Shown: positions 26,532-36,400 of the stretch, piece after piece
How positions within the stretch are numbered: position 1 is the first letter of the stretch
Layout of the letters: each line of letters starts with the position of its first letter
Source: Methylomarinum sp. Ch1-1
GTDB lineage: Bacteria; Pseudomonadota; Gammaproteobacteria; Methylococcales; Methylomonadaceae
Reading direction: 5' to 3'
DNA length: 64,000 bases
NCBI RefSeq assembly: GCF_030717995.2
Contig: NZ_CP157743.1
Span: forward strand, 1,736,001-1,800,000
Program-made: the position numbers and the translations under genes
Notes under the pieces: model-generated
What the model saw: the letters and a program-made list of their open reading frames with translations, nothing else
What the model was told of the DNA's origin: nothing
Databases searched by the model: none

Positions 26532-27542
26532 ATGACCGCTAAAGTGACTTTGACCCAGTTCATAATTGAGCAACAGCGCGGAATGCCCGGGGCGTCGGGA
26601 TCATTTACGTTATTACTGAATGATATCGTCACGGCCTGCAAGAAAATTTCCCATCTCGTCAACCAAGGCGATTTAGTCGGTGTGCTTGGCAACGCCGATT
26701 CTGAAAATGTACAAGGCGAAGTTCAGAAGAAGCTGGACATCATCAGCAACGAGATTATGGTCGATGCGCTGAGCTGGAACGGTCATCTAGCCGGCATGGC
26801 CTCGGAAGAAGTCGATGATTTGATTAAGATTCCGGACCAGGCGCCGAAAGGCAAGTATTTGGCCCTGTTTGATCCGCTGGACGGGTCCTCGAATATTGAC
26901 TTGAATCTGACGGTGGGAACGATTTTTTCTATTTTGCGCTGCGGGGATGGCGCCGAGCCGGACATGGTCGACTTCCTACGCAAAGGCGCCGAACAGGTTT
27001 GCGCCGGTTTTGTTCTCTATGGGCCCTCGACGATCATGGTGCTGACCACCGGCCAAGGCGTCAATGGTTTCACCCTGGATCAGGAAGTCGGAGAATTCTA
27101 TTTGACTCATCCCGACATGAAAATTCCGGCCGACTGCAGCGAGTTCGCGATCAACATGTCCAATCAGCGTTTCTGGGAAGCACCGGTTAAACGTTATGTC
27201 GACGAATGCGTGCAAGGGACGGAAGGGCCTCGCGGCAAGTACTTCAACATGCGTTGGATTGCCTCCTTGGTCGCCGAGGTATATCGTATTCTGACCCGAG
27301 GGGGGATATTCATGTATCCTTACGATAGCAAAGACCCTGCTTCGGCGGGCCGTTTGCGTTTGATGTATGAAGCCAATCCGATGGCTTTCATTGTCGAACA
27401 GGCGGGCGGCGCTTGTTCGACTGGCCGCGAACGGATCATGGATATCGAACCGGAAGAGATACACCAGCGAGTGCCGCTGGTTTTGGGTTCCAAGCATGAA
27501 GTCGAGCGTATCGTCGCCTATCACCGCGAACAACAGAGTTGA
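26532..27542 (+). CDS. fbp: fructose-1,6-bisphosphatase, class I
   Basis: Hydrolyses fructose 1,6-bisphosphate to fructose 6-phosphate; in RuMP organisms it supports acceptor regeneration and gluconeogenesis. The 336-residue protein is typical class I: the metal-binding [23 protein letters not shown] near residue 112, [32 protein letters not shown] near 218, [11 protein letters not shown] and the [21 protein letters not shown] active-site segment near 288. The nitroreductase-like gene follows 9 bases after the stop codon, so the two are probably co-transcribed. Confidence 0.95.
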   Translation: MTAKVTLTQFIIEQQRGMPGASGSFTLLLNDIVTACKKISHLVNQGDLVGVLGNADSENVQGEVQKKLDIISNEIMVDALSWNGHLAGMASEEVDDLIKIPDQAPKGKYLALFDPLDGSSNIDLNLTVGTIFSILRCGDGAEPDMVDFLRKGAEQVCAGFVLYGPSTIMVLTTGQGVNGFTLDQEVGEFYLTHPDMKIPADCSEFAINMSNQRFWEAPVKRYVDECVQGTEGPRGKYFNMRWIASLVAEVYRILTRGGIFMYPYDSKDPASAGRLRLMYEANPMAFIVEQAGGACSTGRERIMDIEPEEIHQRVPLVLGSKHEVERIVAYHREQQS

Positions 27543-27551
27543 GGAAATATC

Positions 27552-28157
27552 ATGGAGACCAAAGAAGCGATAAAACTACGCCGTTCGGTTAAACAGTATG
27601 ATCCCGAACATCGCATGACAAATCAGGAAATCGAAGAAATTCTGTCATTGGGCATGTTATCGCCAACCGCATTCAACCTTCAACACTGGCGTTTTATCGT
27701 CGTCAAGGATGAGGCGTTGCGACGACAGGTCAGAGCCGCCGCCTGGGATCAGCCCCAGGTCACCGATGCTTCGCTGTTAGTGATTTTGTGCGCCGATCTG
27801 AAAGCCTGGGAAAAGCAGCCGCAACGCTATTGGCGCAACGCCGGCCAACAGGTGCAGGAGTTTGTGTTGCCGGCAATCGACAGCTATTACCGGGATAATG
27901 AACGGGTGCAACGCGACGAAGCGATGCGTTCCTGCGGTATGGCCGCCCAGACCTTGATGTTGGCGGCGAAGGCGATGGGCTACGATTCCTGTCCGATGGA
28001 CGGTTTCGATTTCGAGCAGGTGGGCAAATTGATTAACTTACCCGACGATCATGTTATCAGTTTATTTGTCGCCATCGGTAAAGGCGCCGAGGAAGCTAGA
28101 CCAAGACCGGGACAACTGACGTTCGAAGAAGTGGTGATCGAGGACAGATTCGGCTGA
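27552..28157 (+). CDS. nitroreductase-family flavoprotein
   Basis: FMN-dependent NAD(P)H oxidoreductase of the nitroreductase family; physiological substrate unknown. The 201-residue protein has the family start AIKLRRSVKQYDPEHRMTNQEIEEIL, SPTAFNLQHWRFIVVKD near residue 37 (FMN contact), GMAAQTLMLAAKAMGYDSCPMDGFD near residue 121, and VISLFVAIGKG near the C-terminus. Translational proximity to fbp (9 bases, GAGGAAATATC as ribosome-binding site) indicates an operon. A metabolic link to Fbp is not obvious. Confidence 0.88.
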   Translation: METKEAIKLRRSVKQYDPEHRMTNQEIEEILSLGMLSPTAFNLQHWRFIVVKDEALRRQVRAAAWDQPQVTDASLLVILCADLKAWEKQPQRYWRNAGQQVQEFVLPAIDSYYRDNERVQRDEAMRSCGMAAQTLMLAAKAMGYDSCPMDGFDFEQVGKLINLPDDHVISLFVAIGKGAEEARPRPGQLTFEEVVIEDRFG

Positions 28158-28495
28158 GGATATGGCTAACAATTTCGTTCCACCTCATTCCCGGCTTGAG
28201 CGTTTTAGCGGTGTTTAGGGCCTGGGTAAACTCATCTTTGAGGTTTGACGGTGGTATCCCTGCCGCCTAAATACTGAAAGACGCTAAATAGTTACAATGG
28301 AACGAGCATGAAATAACTTTCAAATATGCGAAGAGGGTTCGGTATCTCGATTGACAGGTGTCGGTGGCATGGATAGCCGCCGTCAAGCCTACATGGATGT
28401 ATTCACGGCGCCCTGTCAAGCGAGTTATCGAACCTTCAAAAAGCTTACTATTTATCGAAGTTATTTTGTTAATATTCCAATGCTTATTTCAAACA
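28158..28495. repeat. Degraded miniature-element region between convergent genes
   Basis: Contains a B-like segment (ATTCCCGGCTTGAGCG then TTTTAGCGGTGTTTAGGG at 28190), a family A-like end (CTAAATAGTTACAATGG near 28285) and a partial inverted repeat GGTTCGGTATCTCG / CGAGTTATCGAACC spanning 28335-28435. No gene is seen. Confidence 0.6.
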
Positions 28496-29887
28496 CTAAG
28501 GCCGACTTTGGGAAATATCCGGATTAGGCTTAAATCTCAGTTCGATGCGCGTGCCGCCGGCATCGGAGGCATCGACGCTTAGCTGAGCCTGATGCAGGTC
28601 GGCTATTTCTCTGACGATGGCCAGACCCAGGCCGCAGCCGTTGCCCGGACTGCCTGGGATGCGATAGAAACGTTCAAAGATCTTATCGACTTCGGCGGCG
28701 GGTATGCCGGGGCCATCATCGATGACGCTGAGGCTGGGGTTGGGATGGTGTGTCAATTTGACGGCGATATGGCCGTGTTGCTTCCCATAGGCAATGGCGT
28801 TATCCAGCAAATTGGACAATAATTCGCCCAATAGAAATTTATCGCCTTTGACATAGAGAGGCTGTTTCGGCTCATCGAAACTCAGATCGATTTGTTTTTG
28901 CAGGGCTTTCGGCACCCATTCGATACACGTATCTCGGGCCAATCGGCGCAAATCAATCGCTTTGAATCGATGATCCCCCTCAATCGGACCGGAGCGGGCC
29001 AGCGCCAATAACTGCGCGATCATGTGTGAAACCCGGTCGGCGCTATTTTGAATTTGTAACAGCGCCGGTTGCATGGCCTGGATATCATTTTCGCGCTGCG
29101 CCCGTTCAGCCTGCAGTTTCAGACCCGCCAGCGGCGTGCGCAGTTGATGCGCGGCGTTGGCGATGAAGCGTTGCTGGGCGGCGATCGCGGCCGAGAGCCT
29201 TCCTAACAGATGGTTGATCGTGTCTGTCAGCGAGCGCACCTCGGCGAAAACATGGGTTTCCGGTATCGGGCTTAAGTCTCGGGGAGAACGCTGCGAAATT
29301 TCATTGGCCAATTTGTGTAGCGGAGCCAGTCCCCGGTTAACGGCGATGAACAGATAAATACTGATTATCAGCGTTAATAACAGTTGGGGCGCCAGGTCGG
29401 CGAGTAGGATATCGGTCATCATTTCCTGACGCTTGTTCAGGGTTTCGGCAACATGGATGTAGACCCGTTCCGGCAGATCGGCGTTCTGCACCTCCATGGA
29501 AACGACACGGATGGGAGTGTCGCGGATGGTGGAATTGAAAAAGTACGGTTTGCTCCAGTTTATCTCGGTCGTCGGTTCGGGCACGAACATGTCGCCGGCG
29601 AGCACCCCCTTGTTTTCGGCGATGATTTTAAAATAAGTCTTATCGACCTCGTCCCATTTAAAAATTTCCATCGCTGTCGTGGTCAGGTTGGCGTAAACGT
29701 CATCATCAATGACTTTGACCTCCTGGGTCAACGAATTGGCCGAGTCCAGCAGCCAGCGGTCATAGGCCACGTCGACATAGTGCAGGGTCACAAAATAGGA
29801 TAGCACCGTTTCAATGGTCAGAAACAGGATGACCGGTATGATCAGACGAGAAATAATCGTCGTTTTCAGGCTTGCGGGTTTATTCAT
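28496..29887 (-). CDS. sensor histidine kinase (TctE/QseC type)
   Basis: Membrane sensor of a two-component system. I start at the ATG at 29887 (463 residues) because the protein then begins MNKPASLKTTIISRLIIPVILFLTIETVLSYF, an uncleaved membrane segment, and overlaps the regulator stop by 8 bases. A periplasmic domain of about 130 residues is followed by a second span (LLLTLIISIYLFIAV), a HAMP-like linker, the His box FIANAAHQLRTPLAGL, an N box LLSNLLDNAIAYG, and G boxes VIDDGPGIP and GCGLGLAIV. The N-terminal half resembles the 2CSK_N sensor of TctE kinases, which often sense carboxylates; the signal here is unknown. Confidence 0.9.
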   Translation of the reverse strand: MNKPASLKTTIISRLIIPVILFLTIETVLSYFVTLHYVDVAYDRWLLDSANSLTQEVKVIDDDVYANLTTTAMEIFKWDEVDKTYFKIIAENKGVLAGDMFVPEPTTEINWSKPYFFNSTIRDTPIRVVSMEVQNADLPERVYIHVAETLNKRQEMMTDILLADLAPQLLLTLIISIYLFIAVNRGLAPLHKLANEISQRSPRDLSPIPETHVFAEVRSLTDTINHLLGRLSAAIAAQQRFIANAAHQLRTPLAGLKLQAERAQRENDIQAMQPALLQIQNSADRVSHMIAQLLALARSGPIEGDHRFKAIDLRRLARDTCIEWVPKALQKQIDLSFDEPKQPLYVKGDKFLLGELLSNLLDNAIAYGKQHGHIAVKLTHHPNPSLSVIDDGPGIPAAEVDKIFERFYRIPGSPGNGCGLGLAIVREIADLHQAQLSVDASDAGGTRIELRFKPNPDISQSRP

Positions 29888-30554
29888 GCGATTTGTTTTC
29901 CAATAGATAGCCCAGGCCTCGGACTGTGCGAATGACGACGTCGTAAGGTTCGATGCGTTTCCTGATGCGGTGGATATAAACCTCGATGGCATTATCGGCG
30001 AGCGCATCGCCCTCGGCCGATAAGCGCTGCGCGATGCGCTCTTTACTGACCACTTTGTCGGCCTGCATCAACAAGATCTCCAGCACCGCGGATTCGCGTG
30101 CAGACAACGACAGTAATTGGCCATCCGCCTGGACTTGATGGTTTCGGGTATCCAATATCAGGCGGCCCACTTCGATGGTGTTGCTGAAACCGCCATAACA
30201 ACGTCTGATCAGCGCCTGTAATCGCGCTTCCAACTCCCTGAGTTCAAACGGCTTGGTCATATAATCATCGGCGCCCTGCCGGATGCCGTCGATGCGATCG
30301 TTCAAGCCATCGCGGGCGGTCAAAATCATAATCGGCACCGGGAGCTTCTGATTGCGTAATTTACGCAACAATTCCAGGCCGTCCATATCCGGCAAACATA
30401 GGTCAAGGACAATCAGGTCGAAGTCCTGCGCGTGGAGCAAGTGTTCGGCATAAGCGCCCGAAGTGGCAACGGTGACGACAAAGCCGTTTTTGGTCAGAGT
30501 GTGGGTCAGGCCATCGGCCAAGACCGCATCATCTTCAATTAATAAGATATTCAT
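29880..30554 (-). CDS. OmpR/TctD-family response regulator
   Basis: DNA-binding regulator paired with the kinase that overlaps its 3' end (CGCATGAATAA junction). The 224-residue protein has a receiver domain (LLIEDDAVLADGLTHTL at the start, phospho-Asp in LIVLDLCLPDMDGLE, switch Thr in PIMILTARDG, Lys in DDYMTKPFEL) and a C-terminal winged helix with LSARESAVLEILL and EVYIHRIRKRIEPYDVVIRTVRGLGYLL. It is divergent from the carbonic anhydrase gene at 30773, and the 218-base intergenic region may hold binding sites, so it could regulate inorganic-carbon genes; this is inference. Confidence 0.92.
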   Translation of the reverse strand: MNILLIEDDAVLADGLTHTLTKNGFVVTVATSGAYAEHLLHAQDFDLIVLDLCLPDMDGLELLRKLRNQKLPVPIMILTARDGLNDRIDGIRQGADDYMTKPFELRELEARLQALIRRCYGGFSNTIEVGRLILDTRNHQVQADGQLLSLSARESAVLEILLMQADKVVSKERIAQRLSAEGDALADNAIEVYIHRIRKRIEPYDVVIRTVRGLGYLLENKSHE

Positions 30555-30772
30555 TAAGGTGAAAGGTTGTTGAAAGGTTTAGAACTTACAATGCTGATCA
30601 AGGTTTCTGCAAAATAATCACGCTACTGTGCCGGAGCAGGATAATTATCCAAGCTATTCTAATAAAAAAATAGCCATTAACCTATGCTGTAGTTTTTCAG
30701 GCATCGAAGTCTAGTCGCTTGCTAAGCGGCTATTGTTAACAACGTCAAAATACATTATCAAAAGGATTAAGC

Positions 30773-31417
30773 ATGCAAAAGATTGACGACTTTTTAAATA
30801 ATAACAAGCTTTGGGCCAACAAGATAAAGAAAGAAAACCCGGCTTATTTCGAACTGTTGGCTAAGGAACAAAAGCCCGAATTGTTGTGGATAGGCTGTTC
30901 CGACAGTCGGGTGCCGGCGGAACTGGTGGTCAGCGCCCAGCCCGGTGAAATGTTCATCCATCGTAATATCGCCAATCAGGTCATTGCCACCGATTTCAAT
31001 TGCCTAAGCGTTTTACAGTATGCGGTTAATGTACTGCAGGTTAAGCATATTGTCGTCTGCGGGCATTACAACTGCGGCGGCGTCAAGGCGGCGCTCAATA
31101 AGCAGAATGCGCAATTGCTGATTACCAACAAGTGGTTGATGCATATAAAAAATGTTTATCGTTTGTATCAAAATGAAATAGACATGCTTCCTACCGAAGA
31201 GCAACGAGTCAATAGATTGGTCGAGCTGAATATCATCGAACAAGTCCATGCCTTGTCGCATACGTCGATTATCCAGGAAGCCTGGGATAAACATAAAAGA
31301 CCGATGATACATGGCTGGGTTTACGGCATCAGCGACGGCCTGATAAATCCATTGATTAAACTCAAAGCGGGGGATGCGATTCATCCTATTTATGAATATG
31401 AACCGGCGGAAAGCTGA
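30773..31417 (+). CDS. can: beta-class carbonic anhydrase
   Basis: Interconverts CO2 and bicarbonate. The 214-residue protein carries the beta-CA zinc site: Cys42 and Asp44 in WIGCSDSRVPAE, and His98 and Cys101 in CGHYNCGGVKAAL. NIANQV and the C-terminal MIHGWVYGISDGLI are also typical. It has no signal peptide, so it is cytoplasmic. AAAAGGATTAAGC precedes the start. The next gene is a SulP transporter, a frequent partner of carbonic anhydrases; together they could supply bicarbonate for carboxylases or balance pH. Confidence 0.93.
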   Translation: MQKIDDFLNNNKLWANKIKKENPAYFELLAKEQKPELLWIGCSDSRVPAELVVSAQPGEMFIHRNIANQVIATDFNCLSVLQYAVNVLQVKHIVVCGHYNCGGVKAALNKQNAQLLITNKWLMHIKNVYRLYQNEIDMLPTEEQRVNRLVELNIIEQVHALSHTSIIQEAWDKHKRPMIHGWVYGISDGLINPLIKLKAGDAIHPIYEYEPAES

Positions 31418-31488
31418 TTGCAAGATACTCCGTTCAACAGCGCCAAGAAAAAAGATTGCCGTCGGCGTAATCCTCTGAGACTTTAACT

Positions 31489-31517
31489 GCGCCTTAGTTA
31501 GGGCGCTTAGCATTTTT
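31489..31517 (+). terminator. Possible terminator after carbonic anhydrase
   Basis: GCGCC, TTAGTTA, GGGCGC followed by TTAGCATTTTTCTTTT; a short stem with a T-rich tail. Confidence 0.5.
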
Positions 31518-31638
31518 CTTTTATGCTAAAGTCAATCACTCGTTCGAATGTCATTCGTTTTGGCTTCGCATCCCTGCACACCCGGCACCGCCTAATGCAT
31601 CGGCAGTGCCTTAACCGGTCTTCACTGCTACTGCACTT

Positions 31639-33177
31639 ATGATTCATAAACATCTAAATTACTATATCGAACATATTAAACAGGACATTCCGGCGGGCAT
31701 TGTGGTTTTTTTGGTCGCCTTGCCGTTGTGTTTGGGGATTGCGATGGCGTCGGGAGCGCCGTTGTTCGCCGGCGTGATTGCCGGCATGATAGGCGGCATC
31801 TTGGTGTCCTGGTGCAGCGGCTCGCAGCTCAGTGTTTCCGGGCCGGCCGCCGGCTTGACGGTGATTGTTTTCAACGCCATCGAGCAGTTGGGCAGTTATA
31901 GCGGATTTTTGCTTTGTGTTTTTTTGGCCGGCGTTCTGCAGCTGATTCTGGGTTTCTTGCGCGCCGGCATTATCGGGGCCTTTTTTCCGTCATCGGTGAT
32001 CAAAGGCATGCTGGCGGCGATAGGCATTATCTTGATTATCAAACAAATTCCTCATGCAGTCGGTTATGACGTCAGTTTTGAGGGCGATGAAAGTTATATG
32101 CATGAAACGGCGGCTTCCAGTTTTCAGGAGCTGATTTCATCGTTTTCCGCGCTTTCCCCGGGCGCTACCTTGATCTCCACAGTGGCCTTAGCGATTCTTT
32201 TCGTCTGGGAGTTGTCGTGGATGAAGCGCTTTATGCTGGTCAGGTTGATCCCCGGGCCATTGATAGCCGTCGCCTGGGGTATCGCCTATAACATTGTCGC
32301 GTTGAATTACTATCCGGAGTGGGCGGTGACGGGCAAACATCTGGTGACCTTGCCCGTCACGGCCGACGTCGAGCAATTTGTGCAGTTATTTCAATTGCCT
32401 GATTTCAGTTTTTTTGCCAACCCGCAAGTCTATGTCATAGCGGCGACCCTGGCGATCATTGCCAGCCTGGAAACCTTGTTGAGTCTGGAGGCGGTGGATA
32501 AACTCGATCCGTTGAAACGTACCGCGCCGACAAATCGCGAACTCAAGGCCCAAGGTTTGGGCAATATGATCAGTGGTCTGGTCGGCGGTTTGCCGATAAC
32601 CGCGGTTATCGTTCGTAGTTCCGCCAATATCAATGCCGGCGGTCGAACCCGAATCGCCAGCTTTATCCATGGCATCCTGTTGCTGTTGAGCGTGATGTAT
32701 TTGACGCAGTTTCTCAACCTGATTCCGCTGGCCTGCCTGTCGGCCATTTTACTACAGACCGGCTATAAGCTGGCCACGCCGAAGCTATTCAGGGAAGTTT
32801 TCAGACAGGGTTGGGGACAGTTTTTGCCGTTTGTCGTCACCGTGATCGCCATTCTGATCAGCGATTTGCTGCAAGGCATCATTATCGGTATCGTTGTGGG
32901 TTTGTATTTTGTCATTCGGGCTCATTACCATGCCTCCATTACCCTGCATCAGGAAGGCAGTCACTACAGCTTATCATTGAACAAAGACGTGTCTTTTCTC
33001 AATAAGCCCTTATTGCGTAGGCAGTTGTTACAGATAGATGAAAACAGCACTGTGACGATAGACGCCAGCAAGGCGCAATTTATCGATCATGACATCATGG
33101 AAACATTGCAGGATTTCTTAAAGACGGCGCCGGATGACAATATCGTGGTCGAAACGGTAGAGATGAAAAGCCTATAA
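31639..33177 (+). CDS. SulP-family anion (sulfate/bicarbonate) transporter
   Basis: Inner-membrane transporter of the SLC26/SulP family. The 512-residue protein begins with a short cytoplasmic segment (YYIEHIKQDIPAGIVVFLVALPLCLGIAMASGAP), then roughly ten to twelve hydrophobic segments, including the conserved GSQLSVSGPAAGLTVIVF and the SLETLLSLEAVDKLDP region near residue 275. The C-terminal tail (TVTIDASKAQFIDHDIMETLQDFL) is a short STAS-like domain. Its position after a beta-carbonic anhydrase favours bicarbonate over sulfate as substrate, but the sequence alone does not decide. Confidence 0.88.
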   Translation: MIHKHLNYYIEHIKQDIPAGIVVFLVALPLCLGIAMASGAPLFAGVIAGMIGGILVSWCSGSQLSVSGPAAGLTVIVFNAIEQLGSYSGFLLCVFLAGVLQLILGFLRAGIIGAFFPSSVIKGMLAAIGIILIIKQIPHAVGYDVSFEGDESYMHETAASSFQELISSFSALSPGATLISTVALAILFVWELSWMKRFMLVRLIPGPLIAVAWGIAYNIVALNYYPEWAVTGKHLVTLPVTADVEQFVQLFQLPDFSFFANPQVYVIAATLAIIASLETLLSLEAVDKLDPLKRTAPTNRELKAQGLGNMISGLVGGLPITAVIVRSSANINAGGRTRIASFIHGILLLLSVMYLTQFLNLIPLACLSAILLQTGYKLATPKLFREVFRQGWGQFLPFVVTVIAILISDLLQGIIIGIVVGLYFVIRAHYHASITLHQEGSHYSLSLNKDVSFLNKPLLRRQLLQIDENSTVTIDASKAQFIDHDIMETLQDFLKTAPDDNIVVETVEMKSL

Positions 33178-33487
33178 TCGCGCAGTTAAGGGTTTGCCTG
33201 TCCGGGAAAGCCCATCTCTAAATTAGCTAGGGTATTGCTCTGAATTCTGGTACATTTATCCAGGATATTCCCGGATTTGGTTTTCATTGATCACAGATGG
33301 AAGCCGAGTCGGCGCTCAGGGCAGTTACTATGGATCATCATTTCGTCACAATAAGCGGTTGGCCGACCGATAGGCGTCGGATACGATTTACTCAGCGATG
33401 TTGTTATGCATTGTCGTCGTTTTGTGGTCAAGGTCTTGACGCAGGAGGGGCTAAGCTCTCAAAGCCGGAAAAGGATTTATATCGAAA
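33178..33487 (+). other. Intergenic region before the GGDEF-EAL receptor gene
   Basis: About 310 bases. No repeat family or convincing gene is visible; a 67-codon frame overlapping the next start has no recognisable motifs. It presumably contains the promoter of the downstream gene. Confidence 0.4.
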
Positions 33488-36400
33488 ATGGCTGGCGTAG
33501 GTGTTCATGCCAATATTGTCCTGAAGCAGGTAATAGGACGATTAAACGGCTGTCTTTCCGCTAAAAAAATCCACCGATTATTATTGGCGTTTTTGTTGCT
33601 GAACATGGGGTGCGTAGACGCAAACCCACAGAAACAACAATCAGCACCGGAAAAAGTCACGGTACAGCTGCGTTATTTTCATCAGTTTCAGTTTGCCGGC
33701 TTTTACGCCGCTATCGCCCAGGGCTATTACCGAGATGCCGGCCTGGAGGTGGATCTGGTTCAGCCCTCGTTAGCCTCTAATTCGATCGATCAGGTGTTGT
33801 TGGGCAATGCTCAGTATGGCCAGACCCAGGTCGATTTACTTTATTATCGCCTGCATGGCAAGCCGCTGGTCGCTTTGGCTCCTATTTTTCAGCATTCGCC
33901 GTCGGTGTTGTTGGTGCGTAAGGATAGCGGCATCCGTTCGCCGCATGACCTGAAGGGCAAACGAGTGATGCTGGAGTTGGGCGATCATGCGACCAGCATT
34001 ATCGCCATGTTGAAGCAGGAAGGCGTGCAGCTGGAAGACTTGGACATCGTCAAGCAAAGCTATGGCGTCGAAGAACTGCTGTCTCGACAAGTCGATGCGG
34101 TTGGCGTGTATCTGACGAATAGACCCTTTGAGCTGAAACAGCGAGGAGTCGGCTATCATATCCTGAATCCGCTCAATTACGGCATCGATTTTTATGGTGA
34201 CACACTTTACACCACCGAGGAAGAGATCAAGCGGCACCCGGACCGCGTTCGACGGTTCCGCGCCGCCACCTTGCGTGGTTGGCGTTATGCGATGGCCCAT
34301 CCCGATGAAATCATCGACTTGCTGATTGAACAATACGGCGTCAACAAATCCCGTGAGCATTTACAGTTCGAAGCCGCAGCGATCAGACGATTGATCATGC
34401 CCGACCTGATAGAAATCGGGCATGCCAATCCTCGGCGCTGGCGGCGCATGGCGGACATCTTGGTCAGTCAGGGGCTGGCGCCGCAAGATGGCGGCTTGAA
34501 TGGCTTTATCTATCGACAGCCTGAACCATGGTATCGGAAATATCCGGCCGAATACTACTATGGCGCATTGGCGTTGTTGACGATCGCGCTGATCGGCGCC
34601 CTCTATTACTGGCGGCTGAGTCGCGCCCTGAAAGTACAGATTGCGGCGCGGCAGCAGGCCGAGGCCGATAGCTTGCGTCTGGGAGATATCCTGGAGCATT
34701 CATTGAATGAGATTTATATTTTCGATGCGGAGACCTTGCTGTTCATTCAGGTGAATGATGCGGCGCGTAAAAATCTAGGCTATAGCATGGAAGAGTTAAC
34801 GGCGTTAACGCCGTTGGATTTAAAACCAGATTTTATGCCGGCTCAGTTGACCCGTATGACAGAGATGTTGAAAGCCGGCTTGGGCAAGGTCGTGTTTGAA
34901 ACGGTCCATAAACGTAAAGACGGCAGTCTTTATCCGGTGGAAGTCGATCTACAGTATTATAACGATGAGCGTCAGCCGTTTTTTTATGCATTGATTAATG
35001 ATGTCACGGAGCGCAAGGTCTACGATGAAAAAATCAAACGTATGACTCATCTCTATCAGACTCTGCATCAGGTTAATCATGCCATCCTAACCATCAGTAA
35101 CGAAGATGAGTTATTCCAAGAGATTTGTAGAATTACCGTCGAGTTCGGGCATCTGGAGCTGGCCTGGATAGGCGTTGTCAGCGAACAGGAGTCGATTGTG
35201 CCGGTGGCGGTCGTCGGTGAGCGCCAGGAATATACCCGGCAAATAAGCATTTCCGTCAACGCCGAGTTACCGGAAGGACAAGGTCCTACGGCCAAGGCTT
35301 ATCACAGCGGTAACATTGTCGTCTGCAATGATTTTCTTCATGATCCGACAACCGCCCCTTGGCATGAACAGGGCAGTCAACATCAATGGGCCTCGAGCTG
35401 TGCGATTCCTATTTCACGTCAGCGGGACGTATATGCGGTGCTCAATGTCTATACGTCCCTAGTGGATTATTTCGATGAGGAAATCGTCCAGTTATTTGTC
35501 GAAATGAAAAATGATCTGAATTTTGCCTTGGATGCCTATGATCGTGAAATAACGCGTCGGAGAGCGGAGGAAGATCTCAAATTGGCGGCCAAGGTCTTTC
35601 AGCAAAGTCGTGATGCGATTCTGATTAGCGATCAAAACAACGCGATTATTTGTGTCAATCGAGCGTTCACCGAGATCACCGGTTTCAGCGAGGCGGAGGT
35701 ATTGGGGCAAAATCCGCACATACTGTCATCAGGCCGTCATGATCGAGATTTCTATCGCCAGATGTGGCAAATGATCAATGAAAATAATTATTGGCAGGGA
35801 GAAATCTGGAATCGGCGCAAGAATGGCGAATTATTTCCGGAATGGATGACCATCAGTGGCGTCAAGGACAGTCGTCAGAATATCACGCATTACATCGGTA
35901 TTTTTTCCGATATTACCGAATACAAAGAGTCGGAAGCGCGCATCGAGCATCTGGCTCATTATGATCCGTTAACTGATTTACCTAATCGTATTCTGTTCAA
36001 AGCCTATGTCGATCATGAACTGACTGTCTCTGAGCGTCAGCACCAGCCGTTTGCGTTGCTGTTTTTGGATTTGGATCATTTCCAAAATATCAATGACTCG
36101 TTAGGCCACTCAGTCGGGGATCAGTTGTTGCTCAAAGTCTCGGAAAGGCTGAAACAGGCGCTGCGGGAAGAGGACGCCGTAGCGAGACTGGGCGGTGACG
36201 AGTTCAATGTCCTGTTGCCGAATACCGATTTTCGCGGCGCGGCCCATGTCGCAGACAACATGATTCACATCATCGCGCAACCGATAGAGATAGATCAGTA
36301 TCAGTTGCATGTTAGAGCTTCGATCGGCATCAGCCTTTATCCGGAAAACGGCGAGGATTATGAAACGCTATCGAAAAACGCCGATACGGCAATGTTTCAG

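Noticed and set aside
33297-33500. 67-codon frame overlapping the start of the GGDEF-EAL gene
   Set aside because: No recognisable motif and it overlaps the larger gene; likely chance.
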